A DNA stretch of 21,067 nt, taken from Bacillota bacterium. Its GTDB lineage: Bacteria; Bacillota; Clostridia; Christensenellales; Aristaeellaceae. The stretch lies in NCBI GenBank assembly GCA_023421395.1, contig JAEZTL010000035.1, positions 1-21,067 of the forward strand. The letters are read 5' to 3'. Positions 1 to 11,801 of this stretch are shown here, in pieces. Each line of letters opens with the position of its first letter. The first letter of the stretch is position 1. A program made the position numbers and the translations under genes. The notes under the pieces are model-generated. The model saw only the letters and a list, made by a program, of their open reading frames with translations. It searched no databases and was not told the DNA's origin.

Positions 1-78
1 GTTCAATCGGAAGCAAATATAAATCATTTTTTCGAGAAATCCAATCATTTCTTCTTCGTTCCGGCCCGAAGGCCGCAA
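1..78. other. Non-coding segment downstream of gltB
   Basis: This short stretch lies 3' of gltB. It contains a small hairpin at 62-75 (arms CGGCC/GGCCG; read on the minus strand the loop is TTCG). It could mark the 3' end of the gltB message, but no U-run follows on the minus strand, so it is not a typical intrinsic terminator. The rest is AT-rich and shows no gene. The small-subunit gene gltD, often next to gltB, would have to lie beyond the window edge. Confidence 0.3.
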
Positions 79-4578
<4,500 letters not shown>

Positions 4579-4583
4579 CCTTT
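4579..4583 (-). promoter_or_regulatory. Ribosome binding site bearing on the gltB start
   Basis: On the minus strand AAAGG abuts the first ATG (4578) and lies 9 nt before an in-frame ATG at 4569. The spacing favours the second ATG, which gives a protein three residues shorter. Confidence 0.4.
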
Positions 4584-4617
4584 ATTGAAAGAATTCCCCG
4601 TCCCCGGCGAAGTGGGT

Positions 4618-4645
4618 AAAAAATAGAGCGCGCGAAGACGCTCCA
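4618..4645 (-). terminator. Terminator-like hairpin in the gltB leader (possible attenuator)
   Basis: Read on the minus strand, a hairpin with arms GAGCG/CGCTC (4639-4643 with 4626-4630) extends by a G-U and a T-A pair to 4624-4645, with an 8-nt loop. TTTTTT follows at 4623-4618. It lies between the predicted transcript start (about 4659) and the gltB start codon, so it could end transcription early. The stem is short, so efficiency is uncertain. Confidence 0.45.
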
Positions 4646-4665
4646 TCGCCATTGACGGTTCTGTG

Positions 4666-4695
4666 ATTATAGCATGCCCCCGCCCCCCCTGTCAA
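4666..4695 (-). promoter_or_regulatory. gltB promoter (sigma-A type)
   Basis: On the minus strand a perfect TTGACA (4695-4690) and a perfect TATAAT (4671-4666) are separated by 18 bp. The spacer is extremely G-rich, with runs of seven and five G. The predicted start of transcription is near 4659, giving a leader of about 80 nt. Confidence 0.85.
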
Positions 4696-4841
4696 CACGG
4701 AAATGAAAAGCGAATGCGATATAACTGCAAATTTACGTTGTTTCACACGCGGTTTATTCGTTTTGTGCAGGATTATTTTTCTTCGGTTCATATTTTGCGG
4801 TTTTCAGCGGGAAAAGTGACGGCACAAGCGCGTCGCGCGGG

Positions 4842-4870
4842 TTTACAGAGCACGTCCGGGCCGGTATAAT
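4842..4870 (+). promoter_or_regulatory. ydcF promoter (sigma-A type)
   Basis: TTTACA (4842-4847), a 17-bp spacer and a perfect TATAAT (4865-4870). Transcription would start near 4877, only about 14 nt before the ATG at 4891, so the GGGAG ribosome site (4876-4880) would lie at the very 5' end of the message. Confidence 0.7.
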
Positions 4871-4890
4871 GGGCCGGGAGGCGTGTATAA

Positions 4891-5694
4891 ATGGAAGCAA
4901 ATGTCCCCGGCCCGTCCGCGGCGGCGGATGTCAACCGGATTTCACGTTACCTTGCGCAGCGGGATTTCCCCGAGCTGACGCGTCCCGCTGTTGCCGCCGC
5001 GCTGGGGAGACCGGCGGACCTTCTGATCCTGATGGGCGGCAGCATTGCCGCGGGTTGCGAGGCGGCCGTCCGGGCCTATCAATCGGGCGTGGCGGAGCGG
5101 TTCATGATCGTGGGCGGCGCGGGCCACACCACCCAGGCGCTCCGGGATGTGGTGCGCGAGCGCTATCCGGATGTGGAAACGCAGGGGCGGGCCGAGGCTG
5201 ACCTGATCGCGGATCTGTTCGAAAAGCATTACGGCCTGCCTCGGGACGGATTGATCTTGGAGAACGAATCCGCCAACTGCGGCGAAAACGCGGCGGGCGC
5301 GCTGAAAGCCGCCCGCGCCCGCGGCCTCAGCCCCGAAACCGTCATCCTGATGCAGGACAGCACCATGCAGCGCCGCATGCACTACAGCTTTGAGAAGGCG
5401 TGGAGCGGCGAAGGCGCCCGATTCTACGGCTACGCGGCCTTTGTGCCGCGGGTGGTCCGGCGGGACGGCGCGCTGGCCTTTGAAGGCGAACGCCCCTGGG
5501 GCATGTGGAGCGTGGACCGGTTTCTGACGCTGATTCTGGGCGAGATCCCGCGCCTTCACGACACCCCCGGCGGCTACGGACCCCGCGGAAAAAATTACAT
5601 CACCCACTGCGACGTGCCTGGCGATGTGCTCGCAGCCTTTTCGCGCCTTTCCCGCGCGTTCCCCGATCATGTGCGCCCCGCCTGGCGGGGCTAA
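4891..5694 (+). CDS. ydcF: YdcF-family DUF218 protein
   Basis: This 267-residue protein matches E. coli YdcF in length and motif order as I recall that sequence: GRAEADLIADL, ESANCGEN, MQDSTMQRR, FVPRVV, then GMWSVDRFLTLILGEIPRL and GYGPRG near the C-terminus. It fits the DUF218 Rossmann-like fold. E. coli YdcF has been reported to bind S-adenosylmethionine, but its reaction is unknown, so no function is assigned here. No signal peptide or membrane segment is seen, unlike the SanA/ElyC branch of DUF218. The ATG at 4891 has GGGAG about 10 nt upstream. asnB follows after 99 bp with no visible promoter or U-run terminator between them, so cotranscription is plausible. A hairpin (arms GCCCCGC/GCGGGGC, 5675-5691) sits just before the stop codon. 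Confidence 0.85.
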   Translation: MEANVPGPSAAADVNRISRYLAQRDFPELTRPAVAAALGRPADLLILMGGSIAAGCEAAVRAYQSGVAERFMIVGGAGHTTQALRDVVRERYPDVETQGRAEADLIADLFEKHYGLPRDGLILENESANCGENAAGALKAARARGLSPETVILMQDSTMQRRMHYSFEKAWSGEGARFYGYAAFVPRVVRRDGALAFEGERPWGMWSVDRFLTLILGEIPRLHDTPGGYGPRGKNYITHCDVPGDVLAAFSRLSRAFPDHVRPAWRG

Positions 5695-5793
5695 GGGCAG
5701 GAACAAACGGGGCCCGGGAGGACGGGCGCCGATGCACACCCGGCGTTTCCCGCGCATAGGCTGGAGCATGCGTTTTGTGGGGGAGGCGGCACC

Positions 5794-7611
5794 ATGTGCG
5801 GAATTGCGGGGGCCATCGGGCGGGGCGACGAAGCGTCCTACCGGCGGATGCTCCGGACGATGGAGCGGCGCGGGCCGGATCAGGAGGGCGCCTGGTACGC
5901 CGACGGCGCGGCGCTTCTGCACCGGCGGCTTTCGGTGGTGGATCTGAAAAACGGGCGGCAGCCGATGGCGCTGGCGTGGAAGGGCGAAACCTACATACTG
6001 GTGTACAACGGCGAATTGTACAATACCGACGAACTGCGCGGGGAACTCCGGGCGCTGGGGCACGATTTTACCAGCCGTTCGGACACGGAGGTGCTGCTTA
6101 ACGCCTACGCCCAGTGGGGCGAAACCTGCGTGGACCGCATGAACGGCATCTTCGCCTTCGGCGTCTATGAGGAGAAGCGCGGGCGGCTGTTCCTCGCCCG
6201 GGACCGCATCGGCGTCAAGCCGCTTTTTTATGCATCGGCGGGGGATGCGTTTCTCTTCGCGTCGGAGATCAAGACGCTGCTTGCCTTCTCCGGCATGGAG
6301 GCGGCGATCTCGGCGGAGGGCGTATGCGAGGTGATGCTGTTGGGACCCGGGCGCACGCCCGGCTGCGGCGTGTTCACAGGCATTCGGGAGGTGCGGCCCG
6401 GCTGGAGCGGCTACTGGGAGGACGGGAAGCTTCAACTCAAGCCCTATTGGCATCTGACCGACCGCCCGCACGCGGACGACCTGGAAACCACGGTCAGAAC
6501 CGTACGGGAACTTCTGGCCGATTCGATCCGGCGGCAGCTGGTTTCCGACGTGCCGGTGGGTTGCTTTCTGTCCGGCGGACTGGACTCCAGCATCCTGGCC
6601 GCGGTGGCGGCGGAGCACATGGGCCGGCGGGGCGAGACACTCGACACCTTCTCCGTCACCTACCGGGACAACGACCGCTACTTCCGCGCCACGAAATTCC
6701 AGCCCTCCAGCGACGACGAGTACATCGGCCTGATGACCGGGGCGCTGAAAAGCCGCCATCACCGCGTCGAGCTGGACACCGAGGAGTTGGCGGACGCGCT
6801 CTACGAGGCGGTGGATGCCCGGGACCTGCCCGGCATGGCGGACGTGGACAGCTCGCTGCTCCTATTCTGCCGAGCGGTGCGAAAGGACATCACGGTGGCG
6901 CTGTCCGGCGAGTGCGCCGACGAGATCTTCGGCGGCTATCCCTGGTACAGGGATCCGGACATCCGCGCCCGGCGCGGTTTTCCCTGGGCCCAGTCCACGG
7001 CCTGGCGCGCGTCGCTGCTTCAGCCGGACGCGCTCCGGGGCCGAGACCCCTTCGAATACGTGGACGAGCGCTACCGCGCCACGCTGGCGGAAACCCATGT
7101 GCTGGAGGATGCGGACGCGGGCGAAAGGCGCATGCGGGAAATGACAAAGCTCAATTTCGATTGGTTTATGCAGACGCTGCTCGACCGCAAGGACCGGATG
7201 GGCATGTACTCCGGACTCGAGGTGCGGGTGCCCTACTGCGATCACCGTATCGCGGAATACCTCTATTCGGTGCCCTGGCCGGTGAAGGAGCTGGGCGGCT
7301 TCGAAAAGGGGCTTCTGCGCCGGGCGATGGCGGATTACCTGCCGGAGAAGGTGCTTACGCGCAAGAAGAGCCCCTACCCCAAGACCCACAACCCGGCCTA
7401 CGCGCTCCTCGTGAAGGAGCGGCTGCGGGATTTGATCGCCACCCCGGGCGCGCCCCTCTGGACCATCGTCAGCCGGAAGCGCGCGGAGGCGCTGCTGAAA
7501 GAGGAACCCACCCAGAACTGGTACGGCCAGCTGATGACCGCGCCGCAGACCGTCGCCTACCTGCTGCAGGTGGACTACTGGCTGAAGAAGTACCGGGTGC
7601 GGATTGAATAA
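5794..7611 (+). CDS. asnB: Asparagine synthetase, glutamine-hydrolysing
   Basis: This enzyme converts aspartate to asparagine with ATP and the amide nitrogen of glutamine. At 605 residues it has the full AsnB layout. Met1 is followed by Cys2 (MCGIAG), the glutaminase nucleophile exposed by removal of Met. The class II amidotransferase domain covers about 2-215 (RGPD, HRRLSVVD, YNGELYN, RDRIGVKPL). The synthetase domain follows, with the pyrophosphate loop S260-GGLDSS and the later LSGECADEIFGGYPW and LEVRVPYCDH motifs. The start is fixed by the catalytic Cys2 and a GGGGGAGG ribosome site at about 5778-5785. It lies downstream of ydcF in the same direction. The family is certain; the preference for glutamine over ammonia is inferred from the intact Cys2 domain. 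Confidence 0.96.
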   Translation: MCGIAGAIGRGDEASYRRMLRTMERRGPDQEGAWYADGAALLHRRLSVVDLKNGRQPMALAWKGETYILVYNGELYNTDELRGELRALGHDFTSRSDTEVLLNAYAQWGETCVDRMNGIFAFGVYEEKRGRLFLARDRIGVKPLFYASAGDAFLFASEIKTLLAFSGMEAAISAEGVCEVMLLGPGRTPGCGVFTGIREVRPGWSGYWEDGKLQLKPYWHLTDRPHADDLETTVRTVRELLADSIRRQLVSDVPVGCFLSGGLDSSILAAVAAEHMGRRGETLDTFSVTYRDNDRYFRATKFQPSSDDEYIGLMTGALKSRHHRVELDTEELADALYEAVDARDLPGMADVDSSLLLFCRAVRKDITVALSGECADEIFGGYPWYRDPDIRARRGFPWAQSTAWRASLLQPDALRGRDPFEYVDERYRATLAETHVLEDADAGERRMREMTKLNFDWFMQTLLDRKDRMGMYSGLEVRVPYCDHRIAEYLYSVPWPVKELGGFEKGLLRRAMADYLPEKVLTRKKSPYPKTHNPAYALLVKERLRDLIATPGAPLWTIVSRKRAEALLKEEPTQNWYGQLMTAPQTVAYLLQVDYWLKKYRVRIE

Positions 7612-7628
7612 CCAAACGGTTGACAAAA

Positions 7629-7649
7629 CCGGACGGATCATCCGTCCGG
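7629..7649 (+). repeat. Hairpin 3' of asnB
   Basis: The arms CCGGACGG (7629-7636) and CCGTCCGG (7642-7649) enclose the loop ATCAT, 18 nt after the asnB stop. No U-run follows, so it may protect the message end or assist termination rather than act as a simple intrinsic terminator. Confidence 0.4.
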
Positions 7650-7760
7650 GGATTCGTGAGAATTACGGCGCGCGCGGCGATTCCTCCTTTGCGCTTAAAA
7701 ACCCCGGGGTATTTGAGCATTCTGTAACGTCCATTGTGCAGCCTCATAACATGCCCGCGC

Positions 7761-7789
7761 TTTACGGACGGAGGGGATTGTGCTAAAAT
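7761..7789 (+). promoter_or_regulatory. pucR promoter
   Basis: TTTACG (7761-7766), a 17-bp spacer and TAAAAT (7784-7789). The predicted transcript start is near 7796, just before a strong hairpin. Two copies of ATTGTGC (7733-7739 and 7777-7783) flank or overlap it and may be regulator half-sites. Confidence 0.6.
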
Positions 7790-7806
7790 TGCGCCAACTT
7801 GAGGGA

Positions 7807-7843
7807 CGAGGGCGTCGCACATGCGGCGCCCTCGCGCTTTTTT
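7807..7843 (+). terminator. Strong hairpin plus U-run immediately before the pucR ribosome site
   Basis: Arms CGAGGGCG (7807-7814) and CGCCCTCG (7827-7834) pair perfectly. Four further pairs (one G-U) close on an ACAT loop, giving a 12-bp stem. CGC and six T (7838-7843) follow. The pucR ribosome site GGGAGG begins at the next base. It may end asnB transcription, but since a promoter lies just upstream it more likely acts as a pucR leader attenuator. Confidence 0.65.
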
Positions 7844-7849
7844 GGGAGG
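7844..7849 (+). promoter_or_regulatory. Ribosome binding site fixing the pucR start
   Basis: GGGAGG lies 7 nt before the ATG at 7857. This rejects the longer in-frame start at 7821, which falls inside the terminator-like hairpin. Confidence 0.7.
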
Positions 7850-7856
7850 CGACGCG

Positions 7857-9002
7857 ATGGCGATCATGGTGCGCAAGCTCTACAAAAACGCCACCTTTCT
7901 CTATGGCATGAACCTGGTGGCCGGGAAGGGCGGCATGTCCGGCCTCGTTCAATGGGTGCACATCATCGAGGACGAGGCGGTGTCCGGCTTTCTGCACGGC
8001 GGGGAGCTGGTGTTCACCGCGGGCATCATGAACCGGGGCGGAGACTGGCTTTTGAATTTTGCCAAAAAGCTCGTGGTCAGCGGCGTCAGCGCCTTTGTGG
8101 TCAACCTGGGCCCCCACACCCGGGAGATTCCGCCGGCGCTCATCGCCTACTGCGACGAGGTGAACCTGCCGCTCTTTACCATCCCCTGGGAGACCCGCAT
8201 GGTGGACATGACCCGGGACTTCTGTCACCGCATCATGCGCAATGAGCACGCGGAGGAGACCATCGCGTCGCTGATCAAGAACATCCTCTTCAAGGTGGGG
8301 GATGTGGAGGCCCAGGCGCTGCAGCTGGAGCGCTACGGCTACCAGCGGGGCAGCCGCTTCGCCTTCGTGTGCGTGGGTGCGGACGGCGAGTCCTGGCGGG
8401 AGATGGACATCTCCCGCATCGCGGAGGCGGCGGCCCGAAAGCTGCACGAGCTGTTCGTGTCCTTTTCCTACAAGGAGACGCGCATCCTGGTGCTCGTCAA
8501 CTACGACCCCGACGAGATCGAGGCGTTCCTCCGGGATTTTCTCGCGCTGGCGGCGTCGGACCTGCCGGGCCTTGCGCTGCGTGTGGGCGTCAGTTCCAAC
8601 CAGGAGGGCATTTACGATCAGACCGCCAATTTTGAGCGCTCGCTGTCCGCCATGCAGATGGCGCGCCGCCGCGGCGACACCGTGGCCTACTACGACCGGC
8701 TGGGCTTTTTCAAAATTCTGTGCGCCGTGGAGGACAAGGGCGTGCTGCGCGCGTTCTACCAGGAAACCGTCGGCCCGCTGGAAAAGTACGACCGGGAGAA
8801 CCGCACCGAGCTGACGGGGCTGCTCGCCGCCTATCAGGCGCTCAACGGCAACCTGGTCAGGATCGCCCAGAGCCGCTACGTGCACCGCAACACCGTCACC
8901 AACCAACTGAAGAAGATCAAATCCATCACCGCCCTCGACCCGCTGGAGCAGAAGGATATGCTGATGCTCTCTACCGGGCTTCACATCCGGGATATTCTTT
9001 GA
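7857..9002 (+). CDS. PucR-family transcriptional regulator
   Basis: This 381-residue protein has the two-part PucR layout. The N-terminal PUR-type sensor domain (about 10-125) includes LVQWVHIIED, GGELVFTAG and LPLFTIPWE. The C-terminal helix-turn-helix of the PucR class (about 318-381) has NLVRIAQSRYVHRNTVTNQLKKI. The middle region (about 150-300) resembles the GGDEF-like CdaR spacer. Members often control purine, hydantoin or pyrimidine catabolism and respond to pathway metabolites. Its place directly upstream of the pyrimidine genes suggests it is their local regulator, probably an activator. The ligand cannot be read from the sequence. The start at 7857 is chosen by its ribosome site; ATG 7866 is possible. 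It has its own promoter and leader hairpin, and a structured terminator follows. Confidence 0.9.
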   Translation: MAIMVRKLYKNATFLYGMNLVAGKGGMSGLVQWVHIIEDEAVSGFLHGGELVFTAGIMNRGGDWLLNFAKKLVVSGVSAFVVNLGPHTREIPPALIAYCDEVNLPLFTIPWETRMVDMTRDFCHRIMRNEHAEETIASLIKNILFKVGDVEAQALQLERYGYQRGSRFAFVCVGADGESWREMDISRIAEAAARKLHELFVSFSYKETRILVLVNYDPDEIEAFLRDFLALAASDLPGLALRVGVSSNQEGIYDQTANFERSLSAMQMARRRGDTVAYYDRLGFFKILCAVEDKGVLRAFYQETVGPLEKYDRENRTELTGLLAAYQALNGNLVRIAQSRYVHRNTVTNQLKKIKSITALDPLEQKDMLMLSTGLHIRDIL

Positions 9003-9034
9003 GCTGCGGCGTGAAGCCCTGGAAACCCGGCGGG

Positions 9035-9122
9035 GAGGGTGCGGGAGGGGAGGGCCGCGGCCCGATTGAGCAAGCGGACATGCGGATGCGCTCCGCGAGG
9101 TTCCGCACCCTCGATATTTTTT
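9035..9122 (+). terminator. Large branched terminator after pucR
   Basis: GAGGGTGCGG (9035-9044) pairs perfectly with CCGCACCCTC (9103-9112), extended by a G-U and an A-T pair. The enclosed 54 nt can form smaller hairpins (for example GCGGA/TCCGC near 9082-9096, and GGCCGCGGCC). A six-T run follows at 9117-9122. It probably ends pucR transcription before the next promoter. The long loop is unusual for a plain terminator. Confidence 0.6.
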
Positions 9123-9140
9123 AACATTCCGCGGGTGGGG

Positions 9141-9154
9141 TGTGCGGGTGCACA
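9141..9154. promoter_or_regulatory. Candidate operator upstream of the pyrimidine operon
   Basis: The inverted repeat TGTGC-N4-GCACA sits 23 bp upstream of the -35 box at 9178. The half-site TGTGC also occurs twice near the pucR promoter. This fits an activator site, but it is a short motif and could be chance. Confidence 0.3.
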
Positions 9155-9177
9155 ATAAAATCTGTGGCCTCTGATGC

Positions 9178-9206
9178 TTGACAGAATTGCAGGATTAAGA
9201 TATACT
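9178..9206 (+). promoter_or_regulatory. Promoter of the aminotransferase/dehydrogenase operon
   Basis: A perfect TTGACA (9178-9183), a 17-bp spacer and TATACT (9201-9206). The expected transcript start is near 9213, leaving a leader of about 73 nt that holds a strong hairpin. Confidence 0.8.
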
Positions 9207-9227
9207 CCATGCAAGTTCATAAAACGA

Positions 9228-9272
9228 AGCGCGCGGCAATGGAGCAGCAAACCATTGCCGCGCGTTAATTTT
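9228..9272 (+). terminator. Leader hairpin plus U-rich tail before the aminotransferase
   Basis: A perfect 13-bp stem, CGCGCGGCAATGG (9230-9242) with CCATTGCCGCGCG (9252-9264), is extended by G-U and A-T pairs. The loop is 9 nt. TTAATTTT follows (9265-9272), and the ribosome site AGGAG starts at the next base (9273). It lies downstream of the promoter at 9178-9206 and upstream of the start codon, so it is best read as an attenuator or a ribosome-site control element. Confidence 0.65.
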
Positions 9273-9285
9273 AGGAGATGATCCT

Positions 9286-10608
9286 GTGACCGGAGAAACG
9301 ATGAAATGCACTTTGAAAAAGTATAACTTGCAATCTTGGAGCGTACAGCGCAATATCAACCCCATCCCCGTCGCCCGGGGCGAGGGCATCTACTTCTGGG
9401 ATACCGAGGGCAGGCGCTATACCGACATGTCCAGTCAGCTGGTCAACATGAACCTGGGGTTCGGCAACAAGGCCATCGGCGACGCCATCAAGGCGCAGGT
9501 GGATGAATTCTGCTTCGTGGCGCCCTCCTACGGCGCGGAAAGCCGGGCGAAGCTGGCCGAAAAGATCATTTCGCTGATGCCGGACAACATGGGCAAGGTG
9601 TTCTTCACCAACGCCGGAGCGGACGCCAATGAAAACGCCGTCAAGATGGCGCGCATGCTTACCGGGCGCAACAAGGTGTTCTCCCGCTACCGCAGCTATC
9701 ACGGCTCCTCCTTCGGCGCCGGCAACCTGACCGGCGAGCCCCGGCGCTTCGCGCTGGAGCCTGGCGTGCCGGGCTTTGTGAAGTTTTTCGACCCCTACGT
9801 GTACCGCGAGCCGGTGGCGTTTGAATCGGAAGCGGCCGCGGCGAAGTACTACCTCTCCAAGCTGGAGGAGCAGATCGTCTACGAAAACCCCGCCGCCGTG
9901 GCCGCCATCGTACTGGAGACCATCACCGGCTCCAACGGCGTGATCATTCCGCCGGAGGGCTACCTGCCGGGCGTCCGGGCCCTCTGCGACAAGTACGGGA
10001 TTCTTTTGATCGTGGACGAGGTCATGACCGGCTGGTGCCGCACCGGCAGGATGTTCGCCTTCGAACACTTCGGCGTGAAGCCCGACATGGTGACCTTTGC
10101 CAAGGGCGTCACCTGCGGCTACGTGCCGCTGGGCGGCGTGGCGGTTTCGCGGGCGATCGCGGACTACTTTGACGACCACCTGCTGTCCTGCGGGCTCACC
10201 TACTCCGGCCATCCGCTGGCCTGCGCCGCGGGCGTGGCCTGCGTGAACTACTACGAGGAGGCGAAGATCCTCGACAACGTGAACCTCGTCGGCGCGGCGC
10301 TGAAGGCGAAGCTCCTCACCATGAAGGAAGCCCACCCTTCCGTGGGCGATGTGCGCGCCATCGGCCTTTTCGCCGCAGTGGAGCTCGTCCGGGACAAAGC
10401 CACCCGCGAGCCGCTGGTGCCCTACGGCCGGGACCCCGAGGGCGTCATGAAGGGCATTCTGGGCAAGCTCTTCCAAAAAGGCTTCATGACCTACACCCAC
10501 GAGAACATGATCCTCGTCGCGCCGCCGCTGATCATCACCGAGGCCCAACAGGCGGAGGAACTGGAGAAGCTCGACCAGGTGCTCTCTGAAGTCGACCAAA
10601 TGATCTGA
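9286..10608 (+). CDS. Class III PLP aminotransferase, probably beta-alanine (omega-amino acid) transaminase
   Basis: This is a 440-residue fold-type I aminotransferase. Lys273 (TFAKGVTCGYVPLGG) is the PLP Schiff-base lysine, Asp244 (LIVDEVMTGW) contacts the PLP nitrogen, and TNAGADANENAVKMAR and YHGSSFGAGNLTG bind the phosphate and ring. It would pass the amino group of beta-alanine, or 3-aminoisobutyrate from thymine, to a 2-oxo acid, giving malonate semialdehyde. This is inferred from its place with pyrimidine enzymes and a reductase, as in the PydD/PydE extension reported for Lysinibacillus. The sequence also resembles taurine-pyruvate aminotransferases, so taurine is an alternative. The GTG at 9286 has AGGAG 8 nt upstream; ATG 9301 is possible. 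The dehydrogenase starts 11 bp after the stop. Family certain, substrate inferred. Confidence 0.9.
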   Translation: MTGETMKCTLKKYNLQSWSVQRNINPIPVARGEGIYFWDTEGRRYTDMSSQLVNMNLGFGNKAIGDAIKAQVDEFCFVAPSYGAESRAKLAEKIISLMPDNMGKVFFTNAGADANENAVKMARMLTGRNKVFSRYRSYHGSSFGAGNLTGEPRRFALEPGVPGFVKFFDPYVYREPVAFESEAAAAKYYLSKLEEQIVYENPAAVAAIVLETITGSNGVIIPPEGYLPGVRALCDKYGILLIVDEVMTGWCRTGRMFAFEHFGVKPDMVTFAKGVTCGYVPLGGVAVSRAIADYFDDHLLSCGLTYSGHPLACAAGVACVNYYEEAKILDNVNLVGAALKAKLLTMKEAHPSVGDVRAIGLFAAVELVRDKATREPLVPYGRDPEGVMKGILGKLFQKGFMTYTHENMILVAPPLIITEAQQAEELEKLDQVLSEVDQMI

Positions 10609-10618
10609 CGGAGGACGT

Positions 10619-11770
10619 ATGGCCTGTATTCTGAAACTTCCCGTCCGCACGGTCCTGGGAGAAGGCGCGCTGGAGGCGGCGGCGGACGCGATCTGCCGCC
10701 TGGGCAAAAAGGCGCTGCTCGTCACGGGTAACACCGTCAAAAAGGGCGAAGCCTTCTCGCGTCTGACGGCGCTGCTCACGGAAAGAGGCGCGCGCTGGGC
10801 GGTGTTTTCGGACATTCCCGGCGAGCCGGACGACCGAATAATCGACGCGGGCGCCAAGGCGTTTTTCGATCACGGGTGCGATTATCTCATCGGACTCGGC
10901 GGCGGAAGCCCGCTGGACAGCGCCAAGGCCGTCGCGGTTCGGGCGGCGCTGCCGGGCAGCGTGGTGTCCCACGCGGGACGCGAGATCGAAGGGGATCTGC
11001 CCAGGATGGCGCTGATCCCCACCACCGCCGGCACCGGGAGCGAGGCGACGAAGTTTACCGTCATCACAGACAGCGTCAAGGGTGCGAAGCTTCTTTTAAA
11101 GGGCGACTGCCTGCTGCCGGACCTGGCCGTGGTGGACTACACCCTGACATTGTCCGTGCCGCCCGCCCTCACCGCTTTTACCGGCATGGACGCGCTGACG
11201 CATGCGGTGGAAGCCTTTACGTCGAGAAAGGCCACGCCGCTGACCGATCCCTACGCCGCCGACGCGGTGAAGCGCATCTTCGCGAACCTGCCCCGGGCCT
11301 ACGCCACGGGCGGCGACCGAGCGGCGCGGGAGGAGATGGCCATCGCCGCCTACGAGGCGGGCGTCAGCATTTCGAACGCCTCCGTCACGCTGGTCCACGG
11401 CATGAGCCGACCCATCGGCGCCAAGTTTCATGTGCCTCACGGCCTATCCAACGCCATGCTGCTGGCGCAATGCCTATCCTTCGCGGCGGCGGGACGGCCG
11501 GATAAGTTCGCGGCCCTGGCCCGGCTGACCGGCGCGGCCAGGGAGTCCGACGGCGACGAGCGGGCCGCGGAGGCGCTGATTCAGGTGCTGGCCGCGCTGA
11601 CCGCCCAGCTGGAGATCCCCTCTCCGGCGGGATACGGCATCCCGAAGGAGGATTTCTTCCGGGCGATTCCGCAGATGGCGCGGGAAGCCCTGCAAAGCGG
11701 CAGTCCGGGCAACACCCTCCGCGAGGTCACGGAGCAGGACATCGCCCGCCTGTATGAGGCGCTTTACTGA
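10619..11770 (+). CDS. Iron-type alcohol dehydrogenase, probable malonate semialdehyde reductase
   Basis: This 383-residue protein is a group III (Fe-dependent) NAD(P)H alcohol dehydrogenase. GGGSPLDSAKA (about 94-104) binds the nucleotide and TTAGTGSEATKF (about 136-147) follows. The metal ligands are predicted as Asp191 and His195 (MDALTHA), His260 (LVHGMS) and His274 (VPHGLSNA), with the 14-residue spacing expected of FucO-like enzymes. It starts 11 bp after the aminotransferase with GGAGGA between them, so the two are surely cotranscribed and translated in tandem. In context it would reduce the semialdehyde made by the aminotransferase to 3-hydroxypropionate and recycle NAD(P)H. The sulfoacetaldehyde reductases of taurine degradation belong to the same family, so the substrate rests on context alone. 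Confidence 0.9.
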   Translation: MACILKLPVRTVLGEGALEAAADAICRLGKKALLVTGNTVKKGEAFSRLTALLTERGARWAVFSDIPGEPDDRIIDAGAKAFFDHGCDYLIGLGGGSPLDSAKAVAVRAALPGSVVSHAGREIEGDLPRMALIPTTAGTGSEATKFTVITDSVKGAKLLLKGDCLLPDLAVVDYTLTLSVPPALTAFTGMDALTHAVEAFTSRKATPLTDPYAADAVKRIFANLPRAYATGGDRAAREEMAIAAYEAGVSISNASVTLVHGMSRPIGAKFHVPHGLSNAMLLAQCLSFAAAGRPDKFAALARLTGAARESDGDERAAEALIQVLAALTAQLEIPSPAGYGIPKEDFFRAIPQMAREALQSGSPGNTLREVTEQDIARLYEALY

Positions 11771-11801
11771 CTGCGGCCACATTTACACAGCGTTTGCTTA
11801 C

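Larger units (their letters stand above)
4579..4890. other. Divergent intergenic region gltB / ydcF
   Basis: This 312-bp gap separates the divergent genes. It holds the gltB promoter and leader (about 4579-4695), an AT-rich middle (about 4700-4800) that could act as an UP-like element or operator region, and the ydcF promoter (4842-4870). No open frame on either strand looks like a conserved protein. Confidence 0.6.

Noticed and set aside
4942..6762. 606-codon minus-strand open frame over ydcF and asnB
   Set aside because: Covers two well-supported genes and has no recognisable domain.
9286..11770. Aminotransferase plus iron-type dehydrogenase as a taurine-to-isethionate module
   Set aside because: The families fit, and the transporter family includes taurine importers, but the binding protein is THI5-like and three pyrimidine enzymes follow. 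Kept only as an alternative.
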